Shown piece after piece: positions 7,165 to 16,528 of a stretch of DNA of 33,364 bases. The stretch is from Desulfuromonas sp. CSMB_57 (GTDB lineage: Bacteria; Desulfobacterota; Desulfuromonadia; Desulfuromonadales; Syntrophotaleaceae). Below the pieces are notes generated by a model. It did no database searches, had not been told where the DNA came from, and saw only the letters and a list, made by a program, of their open reading frames with translations. The first letter of the stretch is position 1. Each line of letters begins with the position of its first letter. The stretch covers positions 1 to 33,364 of the forward strand of contig NZ_JAFCIY020000032.1 in NCBI RefSeq assembly GCF_020194955.2, read 5' to 3'. The position numbers were made by a program, and so were the translations under genes.

Positions 7165-7292
7165 CTGCTCGATATCTTGAACAAGGATTAAAAGAATCTT
7201 GAAGACCCCATAGGGGTAACGGGCCCCAAAAGCAACTGACCACTCAACTGCAAAAGCGCGCCATGCAGGCCGATATGATTGATCATCTCGGC
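7165..7292 (+). pseudogene. IS256-family transposase N-terminal remnant
   Basis: Reading 7230-7292 gives KQLTTQLQKRAMQADMIDHL followed by G. This matches the highly recognisable start of IS256/Mutator transposases (L-x-K-x-L-x-E-R-A-L-x-A-E-M-x-x-H-L-G-Y). Upstream in another frame (from 7165) the sequence reads L-L-D-I-L-N-K-D-stop-K-N-L-E-D-P-I-G-V-T-G-P, consistent with the preceding part of the same N-terminus broken by a stop and a frameshift near 7228. The catalytic DDE region is absent. The piece is GC-richer than its surroundings and abuts the 3' end of the GT87-like gene. The call rests on motif recognition. Confidence 0.6.
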
Positions 7293-7300
7293 ATATTACG

Positions 7301-8395
7301 TTATCGAAATGAATTATTTTTTGAAACAGCACTAAAAAAGACAACTTTGTAAGCCAAAATAATCCACAATAGAAACAAGGAGAAAATTGTCATGACTGAG
7401 TGATTGTAGCGATGGGAAAAAGAAATTACCAAAATTGATAAGATCATAAGAGTAATTACTGCCTTGTTTGATTGATTCGTGCTCCATAGGTAAGCATATG
7501 TAAACATGAGAATTGTGAGATGATAATAAAGGAAAGCAGGCATTGTCAAAAACATTGCAGGAATTGCAAAAGCTACAATTAGAGGCCAATCAAGTTGCTT
7601 TTTTATAAAAATTATTAATGCAGTAATTAATGCCATTGCTCCTGAATAGCACCAGAAAAAGAATATTCCGTAATTTTCTATCCATAGAGATCTGGGGATG
7701 TAAAAGCCTTGGTGAGCATGGCCCATGGCTTTAAACCACCCCATTGCCCCCGGAATAATTAAAGAACCACCAACGACTGCGATGCTGGCGGCAAATATTC
7801 GCCAGTTTTTAAGCCCTAATGACATTGCAATCGCCAAAGGAAAGACCTTAAATAGAGCGGCAGTACCCAAGAGAGTGCCACACAAGATGGGTCGATTTTT
7901 TGTCAGAGCAAAAGTAGCGATTGATACTAGGAAGAGCATTAATGCGTTTACGTTACTAAAGACTATGTTGTGTATGAACGGTATCCAAAAAACAGAAAGC
8001 ATTAATGGATAAACAAAGCTTCTTCCGGAAGCATTACCAAGACTCAAAACTATGGCATTTGCGCATAGATACATCAATATATTTAAAAAAATCATTGTAG
8101 TTTTTGCATCATAATAATCCATTAAACCTAATGGTGCCAATATATACGCTGACAGTAAGGAATATGGATAAATTAAAAAACCTGGCCTTTTTTCAGGTAT
8201 GTTATATTTATTATTCAAATCTATTTTAAAAACATCATCAACTGGTACGCTATTGTCTAAAACAGTTCTAGCAGCATAATAATAAGAAGGAAAATCAGTA
8301 GTATTGGTGGACCTTGCCATGGATACAGAAAAAAAGTAACAGAAAATTAAAGATAAAAAAATCAAAAGTATATTTATACTATTATTTTTAGTCAT
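7301..8395 (-). CDS. GT87/DUF2029-like polyprenol-dependent mannosyltransferase-type membrane protein
   Basis: A 364-residue multipass protein of GT-C type. After the first helix comes T-D-F-P-S-Y-Y-Y-A-A-R, the loop that in GT87 (DUF2029) proteins carries the catalytic Asp. Later N-V-N-A-L-M-L-F-L and L-L-G-T-A-A-L-F-K-V-F-P-L resemble the family's N-x-N...K-x-x-P signature. Members use polyprenyl-phosphate sugars to extend glycans outside the cytoplasm. ATG 8395 has aaagga upstream at good spacing. It is strongly AT-rich with A/T-ending codons, unlike the Tad genes. The sugar and acceptor are unknown. Confidence 0.75.
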   Translation of the reverse strand: MTKNNSINILLIFLSLIFCYFFSVSMARSTNTTDFPSYYYAARTVLDNSVPVDDVFKIDLNNKYNIPEKRPGFLIYPYSLLSAYILAPLGLMDYYDAKTTMIFLNILMYLCANAIVLSLGNASGRSFVYPLMLSVFWIPFIHNIVFSNVNALMLFLVSIATFALTKNRPILCGTLLGTAALFKVFPLAIAMSLGLKNWRIFAASIAVVGGSLIIPGAMGWFKAMGHAHQGFYIPRSLWIENYGIFFFWCYSGAMALITALIIFIKKQLDWPLIVAFAIPAMFLTMPAFLYYHLTILMFTYAYLWSTNQSNKAVITLMILSILVISFSHRYNHSVMTIFSLFLLWIILAYKVVFFSAVSKNNSFR

Positions 8396-8677
8396 TATAT
8401 TTGTCCTTTAATAGAAAAATACAAATTGAAGCATATGTATTCAATAGAAAGTTTGTAAAAAACCTACATATTTACTGTTTTAGAGCCAATGCATCCAAAA
8501 TTAAATAATTAAATTCTTAAATTAAACCGACCAAGCAATCGCTAAAACATATTATGAACTGTTTTCGTTGATTAAATTTGCTGATATTTTTTTGGCCTGA
8601 CCATAGTTTGAAAAAGTTTTTGAAAAATGAAATTTTTCATAAATAATATCCTCTTCACTGGAAGGGAATAAATTTTT
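8396..8677. other. AT-rich intergenic spacer
   Basis: 282 bases of AT-rich sequence between two same-strand membrane-protein genes. No reading frame, obvious terminator or repeat was recognised. A promoter for the GT87-like gene may lie here. Confidence 0.4.
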
Positions 8678-10222
8678 TCAATGACGTCTCCACAACGTAA
8701 GGTTTCCGTTAGAAAAATACATTTTGTAAAACGGGTTTAAATTTGTTTGCATTTCTTGAGATAAATCCCAGCCAATAACTTCCGAAATTTCATTGTATTT
8801 TGAAAAATCTATTGAAATAGGATCGTTCTCGATATAGTTCAAAAGAGCAACTGATGTGATATTTTTTTTAAATTTTATTGGAAATAAATTAGTTGTAGCT
8901 TGATAGTTTCCAACATCTACACAACCATTTGAAATGCCATAATAAGAGGGACTGTGTAAAATTGTGTCGATTTTTGGCCACAATTGTTGTCTTGTTTTGT
9001 AGAGCATAATTGAGTCTCCCTTTGAGCAGCCAAAATTTAAGCCACTGACAAAGGTCAATATATTTTTTGTTTCATTTTTTATTATTATTATATTGATTGC
9101 CAGAGAAAATATTGCTGCAGCTATTATGCAAAAATCAATAACTATATTTGGTTTTTTAATAACATCCGAAAATAAAGGAAGTAAAAGAATAAGAATGACC
9201 CAGGGTATCCTGCTGTTGAAAAAACCTCCGCCACCAAATGAAGAAGGAGCTAAACAATAAATTGTTGCTAGAATTGAAATTAAGATTAAAATAAATTTTT
9301 GTTCAGTTCTCTTTGGTGTATTCGAAAAATCTTTCCATCCCTCTTTGAGTATGAGAAACATTGAAAACCATAAAGCAGAAATGGGAAGAATTTGCATAGG
9401 CGAAAAGGATAGGGTAGAGAAACCTATAAGTGATGAAAGAAGTTCATATGAACGATCTATGGATAATAGATATGAAAAATTAAAGATATTAGAGGAGGGC
9501 GCCATGTTTGAAATATAGAAAATGGTTAATGCAATAAGTGGGTGGATGCAGATCAGGAATTTAACAAGTGAGATGGGCATTTTTCTTAGGTTTTGATTCT
9601 TAACAACTGAAAAAACCATTAAAGCCAAAATATAATATGCAAAAGGAATGAGGTGTAAGAAAAAGATAAAAATGCCAACACTGTTGTAACAGACAAATTT
9701 GAGTTGCACTTTCCAATTCTTGCTAATCCATACTAATGAAATAGCAAATAAAAAGAAGGGGACGGCTATAGCATAACTATAGAAACCCATCATAAGTGTA
9801 AAATTGAAAATAACAGGGATAGCAAAAAGCTTAATTTTTTTGGAAAAAAATGACGGCTTTGAAAATGTAGAAATAAAAAGAGGTACACTTATTCCAAGGA
9901 AAATAACATATAACGATAGAAATATCTTTTCTGCGGTTATGCCTTCTACAAGAAAGAGGAGAGGATAGGTGAAAAGGGTAAACCCAAGATTTGGGGTAGG
10001 CTCTAGGCTATAAGTAAAATAATCGCCCCATTTTTTTCCACCATAAATTAGATCATGCAAGATTTGTAAATTATATATGTGACTTGGTCCATCCTGTGAA
10101 GGGAAATACGGAAAGATCCAAATAAGACCAATATGGGCGACAATGAAAAATATATATATTTGAGTATACGTGATTTTTTTTAAGAACTCTTTTGAAGAAA
10201 AATTTTTTGTAAAAAAGCCCAA
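8678..10222 (-). CDS. Multipass membrane protein, GT-C-like, unknown function
   Basis: 514 residues with about ten or more hydrophobic segments and a soluble C-terminal tail of ~100 residues. The loop after the first helix reads F-P-S-Q-D-G-P-S-H-I-Y-N, with an acidic residue placed as in GT-C glycosyltransferases. I do not recognise a named family. The start codon is TTG at 10222, supported by caggag (about 8 bases upstream); there is no ATG alternative nearby. Extremely AT-rich and therefore likely part of a transferred polysaccharide/glycan cassette. It might transfer or flip a lipid-linked sugar (inference). Confidence 0.65.
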   Translation of the reverse strand: MGFFTKNFSSKEFLKKITYTQIYIFFIVAHIGLIWIFPYFPSQDGPSHIYNLQILHDLIYGGKKWGDYFTYSLEPTPNLGFTLFTYPLLFLVEGITAEKIFLSLYVIFLGISVPLFISTFSKPSFFSKKIKLFAIPVIFNFTLMMGFYSYAIAVPFFLFAISLVWISKNWKVQLKFVCYNSVGIFIFFLHLIPFAYYILALMVFSVVKNQNLRKMPISLVKFLICIHPLIALTIFYISNMAPSSNIFNFSYLLSIDRSYELLSSLIGFSTLSFSPMQILPISALWFSMFLILKEGWKDFSNTPKRTEQKFILILISILATIYCLAPSSFGGGGFFNSRIPWVILILLLPLFSDVIKKPNIVIDFCIIAAAIFSLAINIIIIKNETKNILTFVSGLNFGCSKGDSIMLYKTRQQLWPKIDTILHSPSYYGISNGCVDVGNYQATTNLFPIKFKKNITSVALLNYIENDPISIDFSKYNEISEVIGWDLSQEMQTNLNPFYKMYFSNGNLTLWRRH

Positions 10223-10283
10223 AATGTTCTCCTGGTCGTTTTTTCAATATAAGGAATTCAAAATCAAAAAAAACCTGTTTCAA

Positions 10284-10844
10284 TTATGAAATTGCTACCA
10301 AAAAGTTGTTCATGCCCAACTGAAAATATCTATGAATCTCCACTGTAAAGCCATTTTTTTCAAGTAAAATTTTAATACTTTTCCTATTGTAGTAAACTTT
10401 ATGGTCTAAAATTTCTTCACGACTGACAATTCTAAGACGGAAGGCTAAGAATTCTAACACTGGTTTGGCAATTTTGCTCGGCACTGTTATTAACAATTTT
10501 CCGCCAGGAACTAACACGCGTCGAATTTCACGCAAGGTAATAGCAGGGTCCTCCAGATGTTCCAATACTGCAAGCATGGTAACGATGTCAAAAGAATTGT
10601 CGACATATGGCAAGTGATTTGTAAGTACCAATTGCTCAGTACGAATTTTTCCTTTGGAAAATTCAGGCACTTTAAGGTCTAATCCAACTCCAACTGAGAT
10701 GTAAGGTTCTATATCATGCAATAGCTTGGCATTCCAGCCACAGCCAATGTCAAGGAGGCGGCAATCTCGCTGCTTTGCAATGTATTGAAAGACGCGACGG
10801 ATACGCATTTTTCGCAATATGGGTTCTAATATCGGTTCTTTCAT
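10284..10844 (-). CDS. Class I SAM-dependent methyltransferase
   Basis: 186 residues with a typical Methyltransf_11/25 layout: motif I L-L-D-I-G-C-G at residues 30-36, an acidic G-L-D-L near 54, and M-L-A-V-L-E-H-L-E-D-P near 90. A long post-motif helix and strand follow (V-P-G-G-K-L-L-I-T-V-P). Its ATG overlaps the stop codon of the upstream GT2-GtrA gene by four bases (ATGA, 10841-10844), so the two are translationally coupled. The probable role is methylation of a sugar or lipid in the glycan pathway (from context); the substrate is not identifiable. Confidence 0.82.
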   Translation of the reverse strand: MKEPILEPILRKMRIRRVFQYIAKQRDCRLLDIGCGWNAKLLHDIEPYISVGVGLDLKVPEFSKGKIRTEQLVLTNHLPYVDNSFDIVTMLAVLEHLEDPAITLREIRRVLVPGGKLLITVPSKIAKPVLEFLAFRLRIVSREEILDHKVYYNRKSIKILLEKNGFTVEIHRYFQLGMNNFLVAIS

Positions 10845-11974
10845 AATTGCGATATATTTTTTTCGGGGAAAACAATATATTTTCGCATAAAAAAATTACC
10901 AAAAAATCCGACAAGGGCCGCCAGGGACTTGCTAAAAATTGGAGATGCTCCGATTGTGCCAAAAAAAATTGTGATACCAAAATCAAACGAGCCCATCATT
11001 AATAGTGTTACCAAGTATGCCATAAGTTCAAAAGGTGTATTCCAGAATGCCTTATGTCTGAAAAGAATTGAAATGCATAAAATGTAGTTAATTACTGCTG
11101 CACCGAAAAATGCTGAAACAGTGGCTATGGTTATATTAAAACCAGAAAATAATAACAAGCTGAAAAGAAGAATGTTGGCGATTGCGCTTGTTCCACCTAC
11201 AACAAAGTATAATAACAACTGCATAGGAAGCGGGGCCGTATGAGAGCTGTAATGCAGTATGCAGTAAAGTGCCCTAACACCATCCTTCCAGTTAATCTTT
11301 TTGCCCTCTTCAAAGCTTCTTGGCTCGTAGCTAATTGCACATTCCCATATTCGGCAGCGCATTTGGGCAATTTTCGCAACAACCTCTGGTTCGAATCCAA
11401 AGCGGTTTTCCTTGATTTCGATAGACTGAATAATATCCCGTCGGAATAGTTTATAACATGTTTCCATGTCTGAGATATCTAGGTTTGTCATCATGTTAGA
11501 AACAAAGGTCAGTGCCTTGTTCATCCAGCTATGCCAGAAATAAAGAATCTTGCGGGACTGTGGGCGAAGGTAGCGGGAGCCGAAAACAACGTCAGCTTCA
11601 TTAATCAAAAGAGTCTCAACAAGCTCTTTGTATTCTAACGGTTCATATTCAAGGTCGGCGTCTTGAATGCCCACGAAATCTCCTGTTGCATGCACGAAGC
11701 CTGTCCGTAGCGCTGCCCCTTTTCCCATGTTGACCTGGTGACAAATAACCTTGATTTCAGGATTTTGGCGTTCCAAGTCATGGGCTACTGCGAGACTATT
11801 GTCTTTTGAGCAGTCATCAACGATAATAATTTCAAGGTTTAAATTTTTTGATTTAAGTTGTAATACACGCTCAAGACAAGGCTTGAGTGTATTTTCTTCG
11901 TTGTAACAGGGGATAACCAAGCTTAGCGTGCGACGATTTGAAGATAAAATATCAATATTATTTGATATATTCAT
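10841..11974 (-). CDS. GT2 glycosyltransferase fused to GtrA-like membrane domain
   Basis: 377 residues. Residues ~15-240 are a GT-A domain: L-V-I-P-C-Y-N-E-E, I-V-D-D-C-S-K-D, M-G-K-G-A-A-L-R-T-G, D-A-D at 105-107, and D-M-E-T-C-Y-K-L-F. Residues ~251-370 are a four-helix GtrA-like domain beginning L-L-L-Y-F-V-V-G-G-T-S-A. The fusion joins synthesis of a polyprenyl-phosphate sugar with its probable flipping or handling, normally separate gtrB and gtrA functions. The downstream methyltransferase start overlaps its stop. ATG 11974 lacks a strong ribosome-binding site; UXS ends only about 1.0 kb of gene away, at 11994, on the same strand, so it is probably one operon. Confidence 0.87.
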   Translation of the reverse strand: MNISNNIDILSSNRRTLSLVIPCYNEENTLKPCLERVLQLKSKNLNLEIIIVDDCSKDNSLAVAHDLERQNPEIKVICHQVNMGKGAALRTGFVHATGDFVGIQDADLEYEPLEYKELVETLLINEADVVFGSRYLRPQSRKILYFWHSWMNKALTFVSNMMTNLDISDMETCYKLFRRDIIQSIEIKENRFGFEPEVVAKIAQMRCRIWECAISYEPRSFEEGKKINWKDGVRALYCILHYSSHTAPLPMQLLLYFVVGGTSAIANILLFSLLLFSGFNITIATVSAFFGAAVINYILCISILFRHKAFWNTPFELMAYLVTLLMMGSFDFGITIFFGTIGASPIFSKSLAALVGFFGNFFMRKYIVFPEKNISQL

Positions 11975-11993
11975 TATTTAATCCATTATTTAA

Positions 11994-12980
11994 TTATTTT
12001 GACATGCTTTTTCCGTTTTTTAGTTCCGTTTCGAAATATAGAATTGTTTGTAAAAGACCATCTTTTATTCCAACATTTGGCATCCAATCCAATTTTTTAA
12101 TTGCTAAAGAAATATCAGGTTTCCTTTGTTTTGGATCGTCGTTTGGTAAAGATTTATAAATAACGCTAGACCTTGATCCGGTTAAGTCAATGATGAGGTC
12201 TGCAAGCTGTTTAATTGTAATTTCAACTGGGTTACCAAGGTTGATTGGGCCTAAAATATCATTAGGGGTGTCCATTAAGGCAACAATACCGTTAATCATG
12301 TCGTCAACGTAACAGAAAGCTCGGGTTTGCGAGCCATCTCCATAAACAGTAATATTTTGGCCGCGTAAAGCTTGGACAATAAAGTTCGAAACAACCCTTC
12401 CATCGTTGACATGCATTCGAGGTCCATATGTATTGAAGATTCGAGCTACTTTTATTTTTATGGAGTATTGGCGGTGATAGTCAAAAAATAGTGTTTCTGC
12501 GCATCGTTTTCCCTCATCGTAACATGAGCGAGAGCCTATTGGGTTCACATGACCCCAGTAGTCTTCGGTTTGCGGGTGCACCAATGGGTCTCCATAAATT
12601 TCACTCGTAGATGCTTGGAAAATCTTTGCCTTGGTTCGCTTGGCTAGGCCAAGCATGTTGATTGCGCCATGGACGCTAACTTTGGTTGTTTGAACTGGGT
12701 CAAATTGATAATGTATAGGGGCAGCCGGACATGCCAAGTTGTATATCTCATCAATCTCAACATATAGCGGAAAAGTCACATCATGGCGCATTAATTCAAA
12801 GTTAGTATTTTCTAAAAGGTGTGATACGTTAGCACGGCGACCAGTGAAATAATTATCCACGCAAAGGACATCGTGTCCATTTGCCAACAACTTTTCGCAC
12901 AGGTGTGATCCGAGAAAACCAGCACCACCTGTTACCATGACACGTTTTATAGAATCATAATGACGCATTGCTTGTTCCAT
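11994..12980 (-). CDS. uxs: UDP-glucuronate decarboxylase (UDP-xylose synthase)
   Basis: 328 residues of the short-chain dehydrogenase/epimerase family. The NAD-binding G-G-A-G-F-L-G lies at ~18-24, S-T-S-E-I-Y-G-D-P contains the catalytic Thr at ~125, and Y-D-E-G-K-R carries Tyr154/Lys158. The P-x-x-Y/H-Y-Q-x-D-P-V-x-T-x-K segment near 88-100 and N-T-Y-G-P-R-M are characteristic of UXS, which converts UDP-glucuronate to UDP-xylose. It supplies a nucleotide sugar to the neighbouring transferases. Start 12980 (alternative ATG 12968) is not decided by a strong ribosome-binding site. It begins 20 bases after the stop of the membrane protein upstream, so read-through from the Tad unit is possible. 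Confidence 0.88.
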   Translation of the reverse strand: MEQAMRHYDSIKRVMVTGGAGFLGSHLCEKLLANGHDVLCVDNYFTGRRANVSHLLENTNFELMRHDVTFPLYVEIDEIYNLACPAAPIHYQFDPVQTTKVSVHGAINMLGLAKRTKAKIFQASTSEIYGDPLVHPQTEDYWGHVNPIGSRSCYDEGKRCAETLFFDYHRQYSIKIKVARIFNTYGPRMHVNDGRVVSNFIVQALRGQNITVYGDGSQTRAFCYVDDMINGIVALMDTPNDILGPINLGNPVEITIKQLADLIIDLTGSRSSVIYKSLPNDDPKQRKPDISLAIKKLDWMPNVGIKDGLLQTILYFETELKNGKSMSK

Positions 12981-13000
12981 TTCTCTTTTTTAAAAAAAAA

Positions 13001-14503
13001 TTATTTAGGATGATCTCGTATGAGGATAGAAGCGAAACCGTCAGAATATACTTCGTGCCAGGTTTTCTTTAATATTAAATATCTTATTAAGCTTGAATTT
13101 GTTGGGTAAAAGACCCATTTAATTTGGTATTTGTCTAGAAGATCATTTATTTCCTTTTCGACCTTCACAATTTTTTGATAATCATTAAATATTTTAGTAC
13201 CATACATGTCCGCTCTACCATCAATGAATACAGGTTGTTCAGGCCTTAGCGCATAAATCATATATCCTCCCCAAGCGTATTGGTTGAAAACATTGCCCTT
13301 GGGAGGATTGTTTGAAAGATATTCCACTGCTTCTATAGGAAAAATTTTTTCTGGAACTGGGATTAAAATTTTTAAAAATAGCTGTGGTTTCGGAAAAAAC
13401 GAAGATGAAAGAACGAGGAAAATAATGGCGAGTGTTAAAGTCCCTACTGGACCTGACCACTTAGAGAGAATCAAAGGCTTTTCGAAATTCGCCTTTTTGT
13501 TTGAATAGTGTTGAACGATGGGTGTGAGCCATGTTTCGGTGGATTTGGCTAATGCCGGCGCCAAGTAATAACCTGCCACGCTTATGTGACGTTGATGCAC
13601 CAAGGCCGCATTGATGAAGAAGAGGAGAAAGAGGCGTTCCTGCCATGTGGGCAGATATTTATTTAGTGAAAGTAGGAATATGACGAAAAGTAAAAATAAT
13701 CGAAAAATCCATTGTTCCTGGAGGTTAGGTGAAAGCCATTCGTTGATGCCCTTTGCAAAAACATCACCGGAAACATGAAATGGAAAAAGGTAAAGTGAAT
13801 AGCCAAAGGGGTTAATCCCTACGGATAATAATGTTAGAAAAAAAACTAAAACAGAAGTTTTTTGAATTTTTATCCAGTCTTTAAGTGGTCTCGGCTTAAA
13901 GGGAAAACCTGCCTCAATATATTTTCCACAAAGAAACATTCCTTGCAGTGCAATACCTAGAATGAAGCCGCCATGCAAATTGACCCATAATATGGTAATT
14001 ATTGGTAAAAAATATAAATATTTTTGTTGTTTTTTTAAAAGAAAAAAAGATAAACCCCCAAGCAACCATGTGAAGATGTGGGGGCGTGCCAGTAAATGCG
14101 AAAGAGATAATATAAATGCCAAGGAGACAAAGACCAGGGTGGGCCATTCACTGGACTCTTTTCTAACTGTCACATATAAAATCCAAAAGCTCAGGGACGC
14201 AATGAAAAAGAAAAAGATGCATAACCCGGGCAGTCCTGAAAAGTCATGAACGACTGCCATGACAATTTCTGCCAGCCATTCATGGGCTGTCCAAGGGGTA
14301 TTGGGGGCGGTATGGGAAAAAACATCTTGGGTGAGAATGGCACGGTCGGCCAACATGCGTTGCCCGGCGGCAATGTGCCAGAAGGTATCCCCATCGTTAA
14401 GGGAACGGCCACCGCTGAACAGGGTCAAAAGAATGAAAGTGACCAGGGCGAAAAGTCCGCCAATATCCGGCAACAACCGCGCCGGCTGCCAATTGCGCAT
14501 CAT
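13001..14503 (-). CDS. Large GT-C-like membrane protein at the end of the Tad operon
   Basis: 500 residues. There is one N-terminal helix, then a periplasmic-type loop with L-N-D-G-D-T-F-W-H-I-A-A-G-Q and T-P-W-T-A-H-E-W-L-A-E. About ten further hydrophobic segments follow, then a soluble C-terminal domain of ~130 residues (G-N-V-F-N-Q-Y-A-W-G-G-Y, F-I-D-G-R-A-D-M-Y-G). The acidic first loop and terminal domain resemble GT-C oligosaccharyl/glycosyltransferase architecture, but I know no characterised member. The ATG lies 8 bases after the stop of the TPR lipoprotein and has no ribosome-binding site of its own, implying coupled translation and hence a link to the pilus genes. A pilin glycosyltransferase role is an inference. 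Confidence 0.7.
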   Translation of the reverse strand: MMRNWQPARLLPDIGGLFALVTFILLTLFSGGRSLNDGDTFWHIAAGQRMLADRAILTQDVFSHTAPNTPWTAHEWLAEIVMAVVHDFSGLPGLCIFFFFIASLSFWILYVTVRKESSEWPTLVFVSLAFILSLSHLLARPHIFTWLLGGLSFFLLKKQQKYLYFLPIITILWVNLHGGFILGIALQGMFLCGKYIEAGFPFKPRPLKDWIKIQKTSVLVFFLTLLSVGINPFGYSLYLFPFHVSGDVFAKGINEWLSPNLQEQWIFRLFLLFVIFLLSLNKYLPTWQERLFLLFFINAALVHQRHISVAGYYLAPALAKSTETWLTPIVQHYSNKKANFEKPLILSKWSGPVGTLTLAIIFLVLSSSFFPKPQLFLKILIPVPEKIFPIEAVEYLSNNPPKGNVFNQYAWGGYMIYALRPEQPVFIDGRADMYGTKIFNDYQKIVKVEKEINDLLDKYQIKWVFYPTNSSLIRYLILKKTWHEVYSDGFASILIRDHPK

Positions 14504-14511
14504 GTCGAAAG

Positions 14512-15474
14512 CTATTCTTGGGGACCCTGAATTGCCTGGGTGCGCAGCTGCCTGAGACGATCCAGGTTCTGTTGGGCGCGCAGGTAAAATGTGGGGCTGG
14601 TTTGCAACGCTTTACGGAAGGATTGTTCCGCTTTGTCCCAAATTCCCTGGGTCATGTAAAGGTAGCCGATATTGTTGAAGGCTGCGGCCTTGCCGATGGA
14701 GTTTTCGAATAATTGCAGAGCCTCGGATTCCTGGTTGTTCAAAAGCAATGCCGTAGCCAGGTTGTTTTTGATGCGTGCATTGTCACGTTCCATGGACAAA
14801 GCCCGGCTGAGATAAGAAATGGCTTCGGGATAGCGTCCCTGCAAGGCCAGGTTGAATCCCAAATTGTTTTGGATGTTGGGATCGTCGGGCTGCAAGGAGA
14901 GTGCCTCGCGATACAGGGGCTCCGCCAATGCCAGATTGCCTTGGCCAAGCAGATCGTGAGCCATGGCCAATTCCGTCAAGGCCTCAGCGCTCTCCGGCTG
15001 TAAATCCTTGGCCTGATATAGGAATTCCATGGCCTTTTCATATTCGCCGCGATCACGAGCTATGCGGCCCAGGCCAAGCAGGGCTCTGAAATTATCCGGA
15101 TCTTCGTTTAAAACTCGTGTGAAGAGGTCCCGGGAACCGGCCATGTCTCCCTGACGGTACAGAACATCACCCAATCCCGCCATGGCCGGCCGGTAGTTGG
15201 GATCCTTTTGTAAGGCCGTCGCGAAGTGCAGACGTGCCAACTGAAGATTCCCCTGCCTGAAATAAGTACTGCCTTTCATGGTCAATTCATCAGAGGGCAG
15301 GGTGGCGAGTTGACTTTTCGACACATCGGTCTGAAGGCGGTCAGGGGTCGCCATTCTTGTAACTTGCTGCTGGAAAGGATCCTTTTTGGCACCGCAACCG
15401 GCGGTGGCAAAGGCGATTAAGACCAGAGGCAGAACGCAAACCTTCCCCAAATTCAATGCGCGCTGTGCATTCAA
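14512..15474 (-). CDS. tadD: TPR-repeat lipoprotein of the Tad locus (TadD-like)
   Basis: 320 residues from a TTG at 15474, which has aggag at ideal spacing. The in-frame ATG at 15495 lacks any ribosome-binding site and would give an unusually long, basic n-region. The signal peptide is followed by the lipobox A-T-A-G-C (Cys27), and then by seven or so tetratricopeptide repeats (for example A-M-A-G-L-G-D-V-L-Y-R-Q-G and I-Q-N-N-L-G-F-N-L-A-L-Q-G-R). TadD-type TPR lipoproteins aid Tad pilus assembly, probably by helping the secretin or scaffolding periplasmic parts. It lies 59 bases downstream of tadC. Assignment as TadD is by context and architecture, not by diagnostic residues. Confidence 0.8.
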   Translation of the reverse strand: MNAQRALNLGKVCVLPLVLIAFATAGCGAKKDPFQQQVTRMATPDRLQTDVSKSQLATLPSDELTMKGSTYFRQGNLQLARLHFATALQKDPNYRPAMAGLGDVLYRQGDMAGSRDLFTRVLNEDPDNFRALLGLGRIARDRGEYEKAMEFLYQAKDLQPESAEALTELAMAHDLLGQGNLALAEPLYREALSLQPDDPNIQNNLGFNLALQGRYPEAISYLSRALSMERDNARIKNNLATALLLNNQESEALQLFENSIGKAAAFNNIGYLYMTQGIWDKAEQSFRKALQTSPTFYLRAQQNLDRLRQLRTQAIQGPQE

Positions 15475-15533
15475 GGGTTTTCTCCTTTTTGGCATCCAGA
15501 GGCCATATCATGAATAAATGAAATTGTGTGCTC

Positions 15534-16517
15534 TTACTGTCCGGACATGGCCGGAAACAGGACCTGAATAATTCGTATCACACCAGGCCCAACCAAGACA
15601 ACGAAGATGGCAGGAAAAATGAAAAAAACCAAGGGGAAAATCAGTTTGACCGTGGATTTTGCAGCCCTTTCTTCAGCAATCTGGCGACGTTTGATGCGCA
15701 TGGCATCGGAATGAACCCGCAGTGCTTTGGCCAGGCTGGTCCCGAAACGACTGGTCTGGATTAGGATGGTCATCAGGTTGTTGATTTCCGCAACGCCGGT
15801 GCGGGTGGCCATGTTCTTGAAACATTCCGGCCTGGCTTTACCGGCGCGAATTTCGAGGTTGGTCAGGTTGAATTCATCACTTAAATCTTTGCACAAGGGC
15901 TGCATTTCCTCGCCGACCCGGCGGAAAGTCAGATCCAATCCCAGTCCAGCCTCGACGCATACCACCATCAAATCCAAGGCATCGGGCAAGGCACGGGTAA
16001 TTCTCGCCTGCCTTGCTCGAAGGAAAAAGCCCAAGATGATGTCAGGCAAACCGAACCCGATGACAAACATGAGCAAAAGGACGAGGAGATTTTTCAGGGT
16101 AAAGCTGAAAAACAGGCTGGTAATCAAATAGATCAAGGGAATAAAAATGCCCAGTATGAATTTGGCGGCAAGGAAATTGTAGAAAGCGGCATTAGACCGA
16201 AATCCTGCTTGTATCAGTCTTAAACGGTTAGGATTTTCAAGAGCATTGGGGTTTGTGGATACAATAGGGTTGAGCGGCTGCAGAAAGCGCGTTACGAAAC
16301 TGGATGGTTCGCTTTCCAGCAACTTGGGTTTTTCGGTAAGAGTCCCCGGTCTGCCGGGCAGCAGTTTTTCAAGCCGCTTTTCTTCTGTGCGCTCGCGGAA
16401 AAAGGCGTAATAAATCCCGAAAATGACCAAGAAGGCCGCGAGAAACGTCAATGCCAAGATGGCATAATAACTCATGTTTTCAACGGCCAGGTAAAAGAGA
16501 TTTTTAATGGTAAGCAT
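15534..16517 (-). CDS. tadC: Tad inner-membrane platform protein TadC
   Basis: A 327-residue type II secretion F-domain protein. One N-terminal helix pair is followed by a cytoplasmic domain with R-A-L-P-D-A-L-D-L-M-V-V-C-V-E-A-G-L-G-L, the classic TadC motif. Two C-terminal helices end in F-P-A-I-F-V-V-L-V-G-P. TadC pairs with TadB to form the platform on which TadA acts to extrude the Flp pilus. ATG 16517 has aaggagg upstream and begins 11 bases after tadB ends. Confidence 0.92.
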   Translation of the reverse strand: MLTIKNLFYLAVENMSYYAILALTFLAAFLVIFGIYYAFFRERTEEKRLEKLLPGRPGTLTEKPKLLESEPSSFVTRFLQPLNPIVSTNPNALENPNRLRLIQAGFRSNAAFYNFLAAKFILGIFIPLIYLITSLFFSFTLKNLLVLLLMFVIGFGLPDIILGFFLRARQARITRALPDALDLMVVCVEAGLGLDLTFRRVGEEMQPLCKDLSDEFNLTNLEIRAGKARPECFKNMATRTGVAEINNLMTILIQTSRFGTSLAKALRVHSDAMRIKRRQIAEERAAKSTVKLIFPLVFFIFPAIFVVLVGPGVIRIIQVLFPAMSGQ

Positions 16518-16528
16518 GGGCCGCCTCC

